Origin: Guadua angustifolia
Lineage: Eukaryota; Streptophyta; Magnoliopsida; Poales; Poaceae
Direction of reading: 5' to 3'
Length of the DNA stretch: 64,000 bases
Assembly: GCA_036346375.1 (NCBI GenBank)
Contig: CM070508.1
Coordinates: 19,164,852 to 19,228,851, forward strand
The stretch's first letter is position 1. Each line of letters starts with the position of its first letter. The translations under genes were made by a program, and so were the position numbers. Under the pieces are notes generated by a model. It made no database searches. It was not told where the DNA came from and saw only the letters and a list, made by a program, of their open reading frames with translations. Of this stretch, positions 10,935 through 21,730 are shown piece by piece.

Positions 10935-11542
10935 AAAATGTTAGAAAGCAAGAAATGTCCTAATAGAAACAGATCGCTTTTGGAAAACCTCGTCCTTGAT
11001 CTAAATTCATAGTTGAGGATGCTCGGAGTCCCTCCGGCTTCGCTTGTTTGCCACGCTCGCGCTCTTTTGGTCGTGCGTCGGTAGGATAGCCTTATCCAGC
11101 CCCCGTTGGGCCCGAGGTTAAGCGACGCGTGCCTTGGGCACAAGACGTAGATACGGACGAGTGGCCACGACCTGCAGAGTTGAGGAAAGGTCCGCAAGGG
11201 GAGAGTGACACAAAGCGAGACCGTTAAGTAGATGGTCACACCCAGATTAACGCTCGAATTACCACCGCGACCATGCGCATTGCTCAATAGTCAAAGTGGC
11301 GAGGCTCTCAGCTCGGGCCCGGGCACAGGGGAGAGCTAGATTGCGAAGAGGTTCGGCTTACGTTTAGCTCAACCACTGGGGGTGAACATTAAACTCGCGA
11401 CACTTAGACCAAGAGCAAATGCGCTGCGTACGAAGGTCGTGCCCGAAGAAAAAAGTGTCTCAGAAAAAGAGTAGTAGCAACACAAGTAGACATAAAAGGC
11501 GAGAATGGAAGAACAACTTTATTGAAATGTAAGGTATAGAGG
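10935..11542. other. Spacer between antisense gene and pol of the Tat-type element
   Basis: No gene is supported here. It lies between the two convergent coding regions and contains a CTTTATTG string at 11517-11524 close to the pol stop on the minus strand. Confidence 0.4.
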
Positions 11543-14237
11543 TTACACATAAAACTTCCGAAGCTGATCTATGTTCCACGAGCTAGAGAGCTCTCTGCCA
11601 TCGGGCATCGTTAGCCGGTAAGCCCCCGTGCGATCTGTTGAAACGACTCTATAGGGACCCTCCCACCGTGGGGATAACTTGTTGGTGTTGGACGAGCCCT
11701 GAATCCGCCTCAGGGCTAGGTCCCCAACAAGGAGCTTCCTAGGTCGTACCGATCGAGACGCACGGCATCTTACTTCTTCTGCGAGGGTAAGGTCGAGAGA
11801 CCGCTCGTGTTCGAAGTCGACTTGGTCGACCAAGTCGACTCGGCGAGCCCAACAGTAACCTCGGGAGGCGGGGCGGCGGTGCATCGAACACGAGTTTGGA
11901 AGGGTGTGGACCCTGTGGCTCGGCTTGTCGTTGTACGAATAGACCATAGGACGGTGGGAAGTTCATCCACCCAGGTCTTGCCGAAGTGTTCGAGCTCATC
12001 TGCAACTCGTTTCTTGACGCCCTGGACGATTTGCCCGTTGGCGCGTTCCGCTGCCCCGTTGCTTTGGGGGTGAGCCACTGAAGCGAAGCATACTTTGATG
12101 CCGAGTTCCTCGCAAAACTCCTGGAACAACTCACTGGTAAACTGAGTACCGTTGTTAGTGATAATTTTGCACGAAACCCTGTACCTGGTGACCACGAACA
12201 AGCGGAAAAAACGAACGGCCGCCCGAGCAGTTATGGTCGAGACCGGTTCAGCTTCTATCCACATGGTGAAGGTATCAATGACGATCAGAACTTCCTTCCT
12301 CCGATGCCGAGGAAAAGGGCCGAGGATATCCACCCCCATGTCAAGAAGGGCCAAGCGGCGGGATGGTGCGGAGCGTAGGGCGGCCGATGCGACTTCCGGG
12401 CGTGGAATTGGCATGCTCGGCAGGTGCGGACGATATCACGAGCATCCTGAAGTGCTGTTGGCCAGTAATACCCTATGCGGAAGGCCTTGCCGACCATCGT
12501 CCTGTATGAAGAGTGCGCTCCACAGAGGCCTGAGTGAATGTCGTTCAACAGATACTTACCCTCCTCCGCAGAGATGCACCGCGTCAGGACGCCGAAAACA
12601 TTCGGCTTGTAGAGCATGCCGTCCATGAGTGTGTACAAGCTCGCCCGTCGCCTGATCCTGCTCCTCTCGGCAGGGTCGGGTGGCAGGTCGCCCCTTGCAA
12701 GAAAATTGTGGATGGGCTCGGCCCAGGAGGGCATACCTTTGACCACAGCGAGCATGACCTCTTGATCGGAGATCGAAGGGGCCGCCAGCGTCTCCAGGAT
12801 GACGTCGGGGGGGATATCGTCGTCGGAGGAGCCGAGCTTGGAGAGGAAGTCCGCACTGGAGTTGTCTCGCCTGGGGATGTGCTTGAGCTCCAAGTTCTGG
12901 AACCACTTCTCCATTTTGCGCACCTCGGCGAGGTACTTTGCCATCGAGTCTCCCGAGCTTGGTAGTCCTTGTTGAGCCCGGTTGATGACGAGCTAGGAGT
13001 CGCCCTTCACGACCGGTAGGCGATGCTCAACGCCTTGCAAGCTCATAAGCCCGCGGAAGGGCTTCATACTCGCCACATTGTTGGTCGCTGAAACCCAAAC
13101 GAACCACGATTTTAAGCGGTCGCTTGGGTAAGGATAAGGATCCCAGCCCCCGAGCGCTTGAAGGACCTAGAGCCGTCGAAGAACATGACCCAGGGCTTCT
13201 CCTCCTCGACCTGAAGTTCGGGAGTGGGCTGCGACGTCTGCTCGACCATGAAGTCGGCGAGCACTTGCGACTTTATGGCCATCCGAGCCACGACCTGGAC
13301 GTCGAACGCCGCAGCTCCATGGCCCATTTGGCGATTCGGCCGCCACCCTCTGGGTTCCTCAGGATGTCCCCGAGCGGAAAGTTGCTCGGGACAATTCTGA
13401 TGTCTTTGGAAGTAGTGCCGAGCTTGCGCTGAAGCCATGAGGAGAGCATACAACAGCTTATGTACCTGCGGGTAGCGCTCCTTCCGGCCGTGCAAGACCT
13501 CGCTGACGTAATAAATTGGGTCTTCTTTGAGACCCTGCTCGCCACGAGCAACAAAGGCGGCGTGGGTGGTGGCCGCGAGGTAGAGCGATAACCTCTCGCC
13601 AAAGTTGTGGCGTTAGGGAGAGGTGGGGACGACAGTATACCTTCAAGTCGTCGAAGGACCGCTGCGCCTCTGGAGTCCACTCGAAGCCCCCGTGCTTGCG
13701 CAAAGTTTGGAAGAATGGAAGCCCACGCTCGCCGAGCCTCGAGATGAATCTGCTGAGGGCGGCCATGCGGCCGGTGAGGCTCTGCACCTGCTTGATCGAG
13801 GTCGGGGGCGCCATCTTCTCGATCGCCTCGATCTTCTCCGGGTTCGGGCCGACCCCCGAGCCCCCGATCATGTAGCCGAGCACCTTCCCCGACGCCGCGC
13901 CGAACACACACTTCTCGGGATTGAGCATGATCTTGTGCCTGTTCAGGTTGGCGAAGGTTTCCTCAAGGTTGCGAACGTGGTCGCCCTCGGAGGGGCTCTT
14001 GACGATGATGTCGTCCACGTAGACCTCAAGGTTTCGCCCGATCTGAGGTTCGAATGTCTTGGTCATCAGACGCTGAAACGTGGCCCCCGCATTGCGCAGA
14101 CCAAACGACATGCTCGTATAGCAATAGGTGCCAAACGGCGTGATGAAGGATGTCTTGTTCTCGTCGTCGACCGCCAGCTTGATCTGGTGGTATCCCGAGT
14201 AAGCATCCAAGAAGCTTAGCATCTTGGCATTCGCGGT
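11543..14237 (-). pseudogene. Tat-type pol, 3' part: RT second half, RNase H, integrase
   Basis: Read on the minus strand from 14237, the RT half contains MLSFLDAYSGYHQIKL and the catalytic YVDD (14010-14021). RT-connection and RNase H sequence follows (WVMFFDGSRSFKRSG near 13190). The integrase has an HHCC zinc region (HSGLCGAHSSYRTM ... CRACQ, 12410-12540) and a core starting with MGVDILGPF (first Asp) near 12330. The second catalytic position reads IITNNGTQF, Asn in place of Asp, near 12165; the Glu of GAAERANGQ is present. The gene ends at 11543 after WNIDQLRKFYV. Several frameshifts (near 13495, 12950 and 11950) break it. It continues upstream at 35225. Confidence 0.85.
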
Positions 14238-17222
14238 TGTAACATCCCAAAATTTCAGCTTTTTAATTAATTAATATTATTTTATTGCCATTTATGAATT
14301 TTATGATTTTTCTTGATTTTATTGGATTTTCTAAGATTTATTTGAATTCTTTTGAATTAAGATACATTATCTTTTGTCAAGAAATAATTATAAAAAGACA
14401 TTTGCAAAATAAATTTTTTTGTGAAAATATTTTATTTAAGTCCAGGATAGCTCAAAATATTTTTGAGAATTTTATGGGAATTTTTAGAGTATTTTTAAGG
14501 CCCCAAATAAATCAAAACATTTAATCGGATTATTTAAAATAGGAAATTCGGGAAAATAAGGAATGAACAGTAGCGGGCCTCAGCCCACACACTGTACGGC
14601 CGGTGGGTTTAAAAGGGATTAAAAGCCGACCATTGGATCTTGATCGGTCGGTCCACAATAGATGGTACCGTTTCGGAAACCTAGCACGCGTAGGAAACTT
14701 GGCCGTCGGATCTACCACGTGTCTCACATCCGGTCGTCGTCTTCGTCGTTCCCTAACCGGACTCTGCCGACTACGCGCCGTGGCCGCTAAGGACACCGTG
14801 CCAATACCTACCAAATCCGGCCACCGCATGGACTATTTAAAGGAGCACCGGGTGCGCAATTCTTTACTCAGCCGAGACCTTGAGAACTCGTCGAGGATCT
14901 CGCCATCATCACGCCGCAATCGAAGATTTCGTCGAGGCACAGCCGAGGAGGAACTTCACCGATTCGCCGCCGTCCAGTCGCCGCCGAAGTCCCAAACCGA
15001 GCCCATCCGCTTCGCCGTCACTCGAGGCATCCCGTGTGCACCGGAACGTCACCGGAGCATCACCGGAGGGAAGATTTACCGTGAAGGCCATCGCCGCCGA
15101 AGAAGAAGTACTCGCCGTCGACGAACCAGTGGCCAAAACTCAAATCCGAGAGCGTCATCGAGTTGGCGACGTCAAGGTGAGTCTGAAGGAGTGCCGCCCA
15201 CTCGTCGCCGGCGACCCTAGGACCGTGTGCGCCGCCAGCTGCGGTGGCTAGATGCTTCGCCGACGCGTGGTGCCACGTGGGTTGAAAAGCTGAGGTGGCA
15301 ATGCGTGGCTACTACGTTGGCTGCCCACGTAAGCGCGCGTGTCAGCTGACGCCAGAAATCGGGATTTTCTTAACAAAAACAATTCGATTAATTCGGAATT
15401 TAGGAATTTAAGGATATTTTCAGGATTTTTAAAACTTTGAAACCTTATAACTTTTGCATATGAACTCCGTTTGAGGTGATTCAAATTCCTAAAAATTTGT
15501 AAAATTGAGATCTTTCTAATGGTGGCTTTTATTTGAATTTTTGAGTTTGTTTGCTGTTGGTTTTGGTTTTTATTTGCTTTTCTTTCTCGATTCGCGTAGA
15601 CGTTGAATTGTGCGAGGCTTCGGAAGGGGATTTCACAGCTCAAGAATTATTTCCAGACCAGGAGTAGGAGCTTAACGAAGGCAAGTTGTGCTTTGATCAT
15701 GTTGCACCCATAAACTAGATTGCATGCTATTTTGATTTACCTTATCACTTGTTATTTTATGTGTACAAATAATTTCAACATAAGTTTGGGATTAGCTATC
15801 ATACCTTTTGAATTACACCCTACCTTGCTAGTTGTATGCCATGATCCACTTGTCACCCTAGGTTGGTTCACTATAGTTGGTTAATAATGAAATCAACATG
15901 GATGGTTAGATCGGATTAGAATGCTTAGCCATGCCACGTCATCACATGTACATGGAATGTTGATTATTAAATTTGACTAATGGAATATGGAACAATGATG
16001 TTAATTTGTATGTCATGTGTGGTCACACGATGAGATTGAGTTGTGGTGGCAATGGATGTCACATAACGATATTGAATTGTTGATGGCACATGGTGCATGG
16101 TAATCAACTGGGGTGGTTATGATTTTGGGCCTGAGCAAGTGGCAAGGCGGGATGCTGGGTGGGCCCGAGGGGCAAAGGGTATGTGTATGTCTTGCTTTGA
16201 TCAAACCATAAGGACACCTTGCGAGCCTTTGACTGAGTCAATCATGCAACCACATGTTCTGTTATGGGGCAACCTAGTGACTAATTTGCAAAGTCTTAGC
16301 TTTAGTACTATCATGGTGGTGTGGTTCACCTTTGAATGAACCGAGATGGCGAAGAGGGGGCCCCGCTGAACAAAGTTGTTCCTTGATGTTGAAACCTTAG
16401 CGGTAGTAATCTTGAGTTAAGACAGAGCATTGTAAAGGCTTTGTCATGATTCTCTGCAAGCATACCAAAGGAAGTGTGCTAATAGCTTGGCATCAAAGAG
16501 ATTATCATGTCGTGTGGGTAAAGTGCATAACCTCTGCAGAGTGTACAATCTATTAGGATAGCCGTGCTCACGGTATTGAGCAAGCTCGGGATTCTGATCG
16601 AGGGTTTAGATGTTTTCGAGATAAAACTTGGGATGGATGGCAGGTTGTCATGAAAGGTGGAATCTTGACTTAGGATGAGAAAACTTGGTTTACTTGAGAA
16701 TCACTGAATCTACTTACTTGTTATTATTTGTTTTTACTGTCTTTTCAATCTACATATTGTTTATGTTTGAAAAATGCTGCTTACTGCTTATGAACCACTT
16801 AGCCATTCCATTGGAATAAGCCTGCATATAGCTATAATAGAATTGCATTCTGTGCACAACTTGTTGAGTACGTGTTGGTGTACTCACCCTTGCCTACAAA
16901 CATCATCAGTGCTGAAGAAGGAGTACCATGGAGAGACGAATGTTTAGGGTGCGAGCCTTGTCGGTTACGTGGTATCTTGAGGGGTTACCTACGTTTTCAT
17001 TCATTGCGTAGTTCAATTTGTTGTTCAGCCTTGTGAGGCATTGTTAAGTAAGTTGACCATAAGGTCATTCAACTGGTAATATTTAATATATTATGTCTTT
17101 TATCTTATTTACGTTGTGTATGATTGTGATATTCACTAATGTTGAGCCTGTGTGCACTAGCGTGATCCTGGACTAGTGCAGTATACACAGAGGGTCCGGA
17201 TTTACACATTCGGGTCCCGACA
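14238..17222 (+). repeat. 5' LTR of the chromovirus-type element
   Basis: It begins TGTAACATCCCAAAATTTC and ends GGGTCCCGACA. It is nearly identical by eye to the rejoined right LTR, with scattered substitutions and small indels. It holds no credible protein-coding gene; the Arg/Ser-rich open frames at 14600-15250 are GC-rich transcribed-leader-like sequence. The region 14840-14870 (GGACTATTTAAAGGAGCACC) has a TATTTAAA motif that could be the promoter TATA box. Confidence 0.85.
14836..14843 (+). promoter_or_regulatory. Candidate TATA box in chromovirus 5' LTR
   Basis: CTATTTAAAGG lies inside the LTR, followed within about 40 bp by a CTCAGCCGAGACC stretch that could contain the start site. 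The same string is present in the right LTR at about 21585. Placement in the LTR fits a U3 promoter, but there is no transcript evidence. Confidence 0.4.
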
Positions 17223-17226
17223 AATG

Positions 17227-17239
17227 TGGTATCAGAGCC
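17227..17239 (+). other. Primer-binding site (tRNA-iMet type) of the chromovirus-type element
   Basis: TGGTATCAGAGCC starts four bases after the LTR end at 17222. This is the standard plant site complementary to the 3' end of initiator methionine tRNA. It fixes the element's plus orientation. Confidence 0.9.
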
Positions 17240-17489
17240 ATACTGACTGTAGGTCTTGACCCTAGATAGTTGGTCGTCTCTATAGGTCCTTCAAAATTAT
17301 TTTCTAAATTAAAAGACTTAACCCAGAAGAATAATGTGTTCTTGACTTATCCCATTCCTCTATCTCTGCCCTTACCAAAAATTCTTCCTTGTCCTTTGCT
17401 GAAATTTCTTTTTCTTACCTCTGCTAAATTGAGTGAAAATCTTACCTGAGTTATCTTAAGAAGAAAACAATATACCACACTTTAGGAGA

Positions 17490-20400
17490 TGTCATCAAGT
17501 GCCTGCTACTACCATACCAATTATGAAGGAAAGGATCATCAAGCCCATGGAAAAGCGGACCAATGGGGCGGTTCAAGAGCTAGAAGACTTAGTGCTTCAA
17601 GTAGCCAGTTGAGCTCATGTGTGGGAGTCGCGTTTTGTAAGATATGAGTGTCACCCATGTAGACGGTAGTTGTTGTGTGGATAGGTCGAATTGGTTTTTC
17701 ATTGATTGATGAGTGTGCAGTATGCGTTGCAAAGTTTTTAGGCTTATATAAACAGCCATACCAAGTTACTAATATTGATTCTTAAGTATTGGGTTAAACC
17801 TATCTCCCCTATATTAGGTTTCTTGCTCCTTACCTATGCTATCTTCCTCTTCCCTAGCCCCTTTGAGGTAATCAAGCAGATGGTTCACCTGGAATTGATA
17901 CATATGCAATAGTGGCTAGTTTAGTGGTACCCAGCCTGAGCTTGTTAACGGAGGATTTGTCATTATCGAAGAAGTGCTCAATTTGTGCTAAATTTGACCA
18001 GGATCTTTGAGAGTTCAATGCCCATTGAGAGAGTAGAGTTTCAAGCAAATCATATTATGTTGGATATTTAGGTTATTCTTGAAATTAGTTAGATACTCAG
18101 ACATAAGGATATTTGGTGAAGGATATATCGATTTAAAACCTTAAAAAAATTCTCTCAGAGTGGTGACAGTTGTGATTAGCCAGCTGATGGATAATAGTGT
18201 GGAGTTTGCCAATTAGAAGATGTGCTAGTTGTCAGCGAATACCATGGTATATTTCCCAAGAAATTGCCGATATACCGTCATATCGAAAGACCCAATTTGT
18301 GAGCGAATTAGTGCTTGGTACAGCCAGTAAAAAAATGTCAAAATGTATACTAAGGAATTAGTGGGAAATAGAGAAGCATATCGAAGAGTTACTAGGAAAA
18401 GTTTTGAAAACTTAGTATATCACCATGGAAATTCTTGTTCATTAAAATGCAAATGGAAGATCAAGGAGAGTGCACTAAATCGTGCTCTAAATAAATAAAA
18501 TATCAGTAACATGTATCCAATATCAGGATTGACTACATGATTGGACAGCTGAGAATAGAATTGGAATCTCTTTAGGACAAAGTTTCGCTTAGGCTATCAT
18601 AAACTTAGGAGACATGGGAAGGATGTTTCTAAAATTTCATTCTCTACATGAACAATATAAGTTTTGGCTAAATCTCCTGAGTTAACTGATGTCCCGCATA
18701 TCTAATGAACATGATAAGTAAGATGTTTATGGATTAATTGATAAATTCATGGTTGATGACACTATAGTATACTATAAGACAAGAGGAAAATACGCAGAAC
18801 CTAGAAATAAGTTTTGCGAGAGCCACATTCGTACGTTAAATTCAACAAATGTGATTTATGGAAGAAAAAGGTGGAATTTCGTTAGCCATGCAAAGACTAC
18901 TAAAGGAGCTATTGTTGAACTAAGCAAGGTAGAAGTTGTGTTACAATGGAAGCAACCAAAATCCGTTACTTAGAGTTGAAGTTCTAGGAAGGGCAAGATA
19001 GTATCATAAAAAGATTTTCGACAACAGTTAGATCTCTTATGCGATTGGTGAAGATAAAAGTTACATGGACGCTAGATTGTGGGAATAGTTTTCGGAAGTT
19101 GAAGAAGCGGTTACCATTAACGCGTGTGTTGGTATTACTAGCTGTGCGGAGTAGTTCCAATATATAAGGATGATGTTTCTAGACATAATCTGAGAAGTGA
19201 ACCGACATTGTTGCATAAATGATGCGGCAGTTGAAATTACCTTACGTATGACTTGGAGTTAGCCGTTGTAGTGCGCGAAGAAAAATGGTGTCACTATTCC
19301 ATCGAAAATAGATGTGAGCCTTAAGAATCTAAATATATTTACTCAGTCCCACCTTAATATAGGATGAAGATAACGATTAGAAAGGATCAAAGAGTCTAGT
19401 GTCAGAATCCATAGGCATTTCAGTAAGGCTAAGGTGGTAGTCGACGTTTGAGTTACGAGGTAATATGTTGATAATAAGCAGTTAACCAGGGTATGTAAAG
19501 AATCTAAGAAGTTGAAATTAAAGATCGCCCCACAAGGTTTCATAGTTGCCTTGGAAATAGAACCAACATTAGAAGATTAGAACATAAGAAGTTCGAAGGT
19601 AGATGAAGTACAAAATCAAGTTAAGGAAAGAAGAAAGCGTAGCAAAAAAAAGTAGAACTTTGAGTGATTAGGATACCATAAGGATTTAGGACCAAACCAA
19701 TGTACCGGATAGGAAGATCCTAAGAAATTGATACTTGAGAAAACTCATAATTCTAAGTATTCAATATGCCCAGGAAGTGCCAAAGAGAATCAATAACTTA
19801 AGGAAAGGTTTTGGTGACCTAAGGTGAAGGGCGAAACTTTTGGTTATGATACTCAATATGATGTGAAAAAAATATAAAGGCAATGCATTAGAGATCTAAA
19901 GGTTCGTTGCAAATCATTATAGGAGGCAAATCATTAAAATGATCTCTAGTGTAAATGGACCCTAAAAGGTATGAATTCAGAGGAATCATTATTGATTAAA
20001 TTAACCAAAATTGCTCATTTCATATCACTGAAGACTACGTATTCAAAAGCTCATTTGGCAAATCTGTCAAGGATTTAATAACTGCGTAGGTGCCTAAGAA
20101 GATTGTGTCCGATAGAGGTATCCAAATTATCTCGAGGGCTTAGAATAAGTTACATGAAGCAATGATAACTCGCTTGAATTTGATGCAGCTTATAAATGCA
20201 AACCGATAGTCAAACAGAAAGAGTTAATCAGATTCTGGAGGGTATATTTAGAGGTTGTGTGTTAGCTTACGCCACGTTTTGGGATAAATGTTTGTCATAG
20301 GCAGAATTCAATTATGACAATAGTTACCAGGCTAGTTGACGATGTCACCATTTGAAGCCTTATATGGTCGAGCCTGTCGAACCCCGTAAGGGAGCGTTCG

Positions 20401-20690
20401 GTATTTGGGCCTGAGTTGCTCAGAGAGGCTGAAGAACAAGTTGCCATGATTAGAGAAAGACTGAAAACAGCACAGTCAAGGCAGGAGAGTTATGTTGAAA
20501 TCGTCGTAGTAAATTGAGCCTTGAACCCAATGATTTTGTGTATCTTAGGGTTACTTCCCTTAAAGGTGTGAAAAGGTTTCAAGTCAAAGGGAAGCTTGCG
20601 TCAAGATATGTTGGTCCATTTAAGATCTTAAGCCGCCAAGGAGAGGTTGCATAGTAGTTGGATTACTACAGTCATTAGCAGGAGTTCATG
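17490..20690 (+). pseudogene. Decayed chromovirus gag-pol
   Basis: Only fragments can be recognised, in different frames with many stops. Reverse transcriptase remnants include VVSEYHGIFPKKLPIYRH (about 18220) and VDDTIVYYKTR with KVEVVLQWKQPKSVT (18749-18973), the latter covering the YVDD/FIDD region and the start of the connection. RNase H remnants (NYLTYDLELAVVV) lie near 19240. Integrase remnants include VPKKIVSDRGIQI near 20090 and AEEQVAMIRERLKTAQS near 20425. The order matches a gypsy pol. Little of gag or protease is identifiable, and the internal region is shorter than in autonomous relatives. Confidence 0.75.
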
Positions 20691-20692
20691 AT

Positions 20693-20953
20693 ATGTTCCA
20701 TGTGTCGCAACTTAAGAAATGTCTTCGAGTGCCAGCTGAGCAGACGCCGTTAGAAGCTATTGAGTTGCAGGAGGATCTAACCTACAAGGAACACCCGATC
20801 AGGATTTTGGATGTAATGGAGCGTAGGACCAAGAACAAGTCCACTCGCTTTTGCAGAGTTCAATGGAGTAATCATTCAGAAAATGAAACAACCTGGGAGC
20901 GTGAGGAAGATCTGAGGGCGGAATTTCCAAGCCTATTCTCTAGTCAGCCTTAA
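20693..20953 (+). pseudogene. Integrase C-terminus with chromodomain
   Basis: An open frame of 86 codons starts MFHVSQLKKCL, the usual 'VFHVSQL' junction after integrase. It continues with RILDVMERRTKNKSTRFCRVQWSNHSENETTWEREEDL, broken here for length only; the aromatic/acidic pattern YKEHPIRIL ... VQWSNH ... ETTWE is a group II-like chromodomain as found in chromoviruses. It ends at a TAA 34 bp before the purine tract. It is the only sizeable open part of an otherwise decayed pol. Confidence 0.85.
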
Positions 20954-20974
20954 ATCTCGGGGTCGAGATTCCGT

Positions 20975-20989
20975 TAAGGGGGGGAGGTT
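20975..20989 (+). other. Polypurine tract of the chromovirus-type element
   Basis: AAGGGGGGGAGG with a short T stretch directly precedes TGTAACATCCC of the right LTR. This is the expected place and composition for the plus-strand primer. Confidence 0.85.
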
Positions 20990-21730
20990 TGTAACATCCC
21001 AAAATTTTACCTTTTTAATTAATTAATATTATTTTATTGCCATTTATGAATTTTATGATTTTTCTGGATTTTATTGGATTTTCTAAGATTTATTTGAATT
21101 CTTTTGAATTAAGATACATTATCTTTTGTCAAGAAATAATTATAAAAAGACATTTGCAAAATAAAGTTTTTTGTGAAAATATTTTATTTAAGTCCAGGAT
21201 AGCTCAAAATATTTTTGAGAATTTTATGGGAATTTTTAGAGTATTTTAAGGCCCCAAATAAATCAAAACATTTAATCGGATTATTTAAAATAGGAAATTC
21301 GGGAAAATAAGGAATGAACAGTAGCGGGCCTCGGCCCATACACTGTACGGCCGGCGGGTTTAAAAGGGATTAAAAGCCGACCATTGGATCTTGATCGGTC
21401 GGTCCACAATAGATGGTACCGTTTCGGAAACCTAGCACGCGTAGGAAACTTGGCCGTCGGATATGCCACGTGTCTCACATCCGGTCGTCGTCTTCGTCGT
21501 TCCCTAACCGGACTCTGCCGACTACGCGCCGTGGCCGCCAAGGACACCGTGCCAATACCTACCAAATCCGACCACCGCATGCACTATTTAAAGGAGCACC
21601 GGGTGCGCAATTCTTTACTCAGCCGAGACCTTGAGAACTCGTCAAGGATCTCGCCATCATCACGCCGCAATCGAAGATTTCGTCGAGGCACAGCCGAGGA
21701 GGAACTTCGCCGATTCGCCGCCGTCCAGTC
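20990..21730 (+). repeat. 3' LTR of the chromovirus-type element, first segment
   Basis: This matches the first 741 bp of the left LTR almost base for base. It breaks at CCGTCCAGTC, where the Sirevirus-like element begins with TGTAGGG. The last five bases CAGTC are one copy of that element's target duplication. Confidence 0.9.

Noticed and set aside
14600..15250. Arg/Ser-rich open frames in the chromovirus LTR (also at 21384 and 32956)
   Set aside because: They recur only because the LTR is repeated, lack motifs, and fit the GC-rich transcribed part of an LTR.
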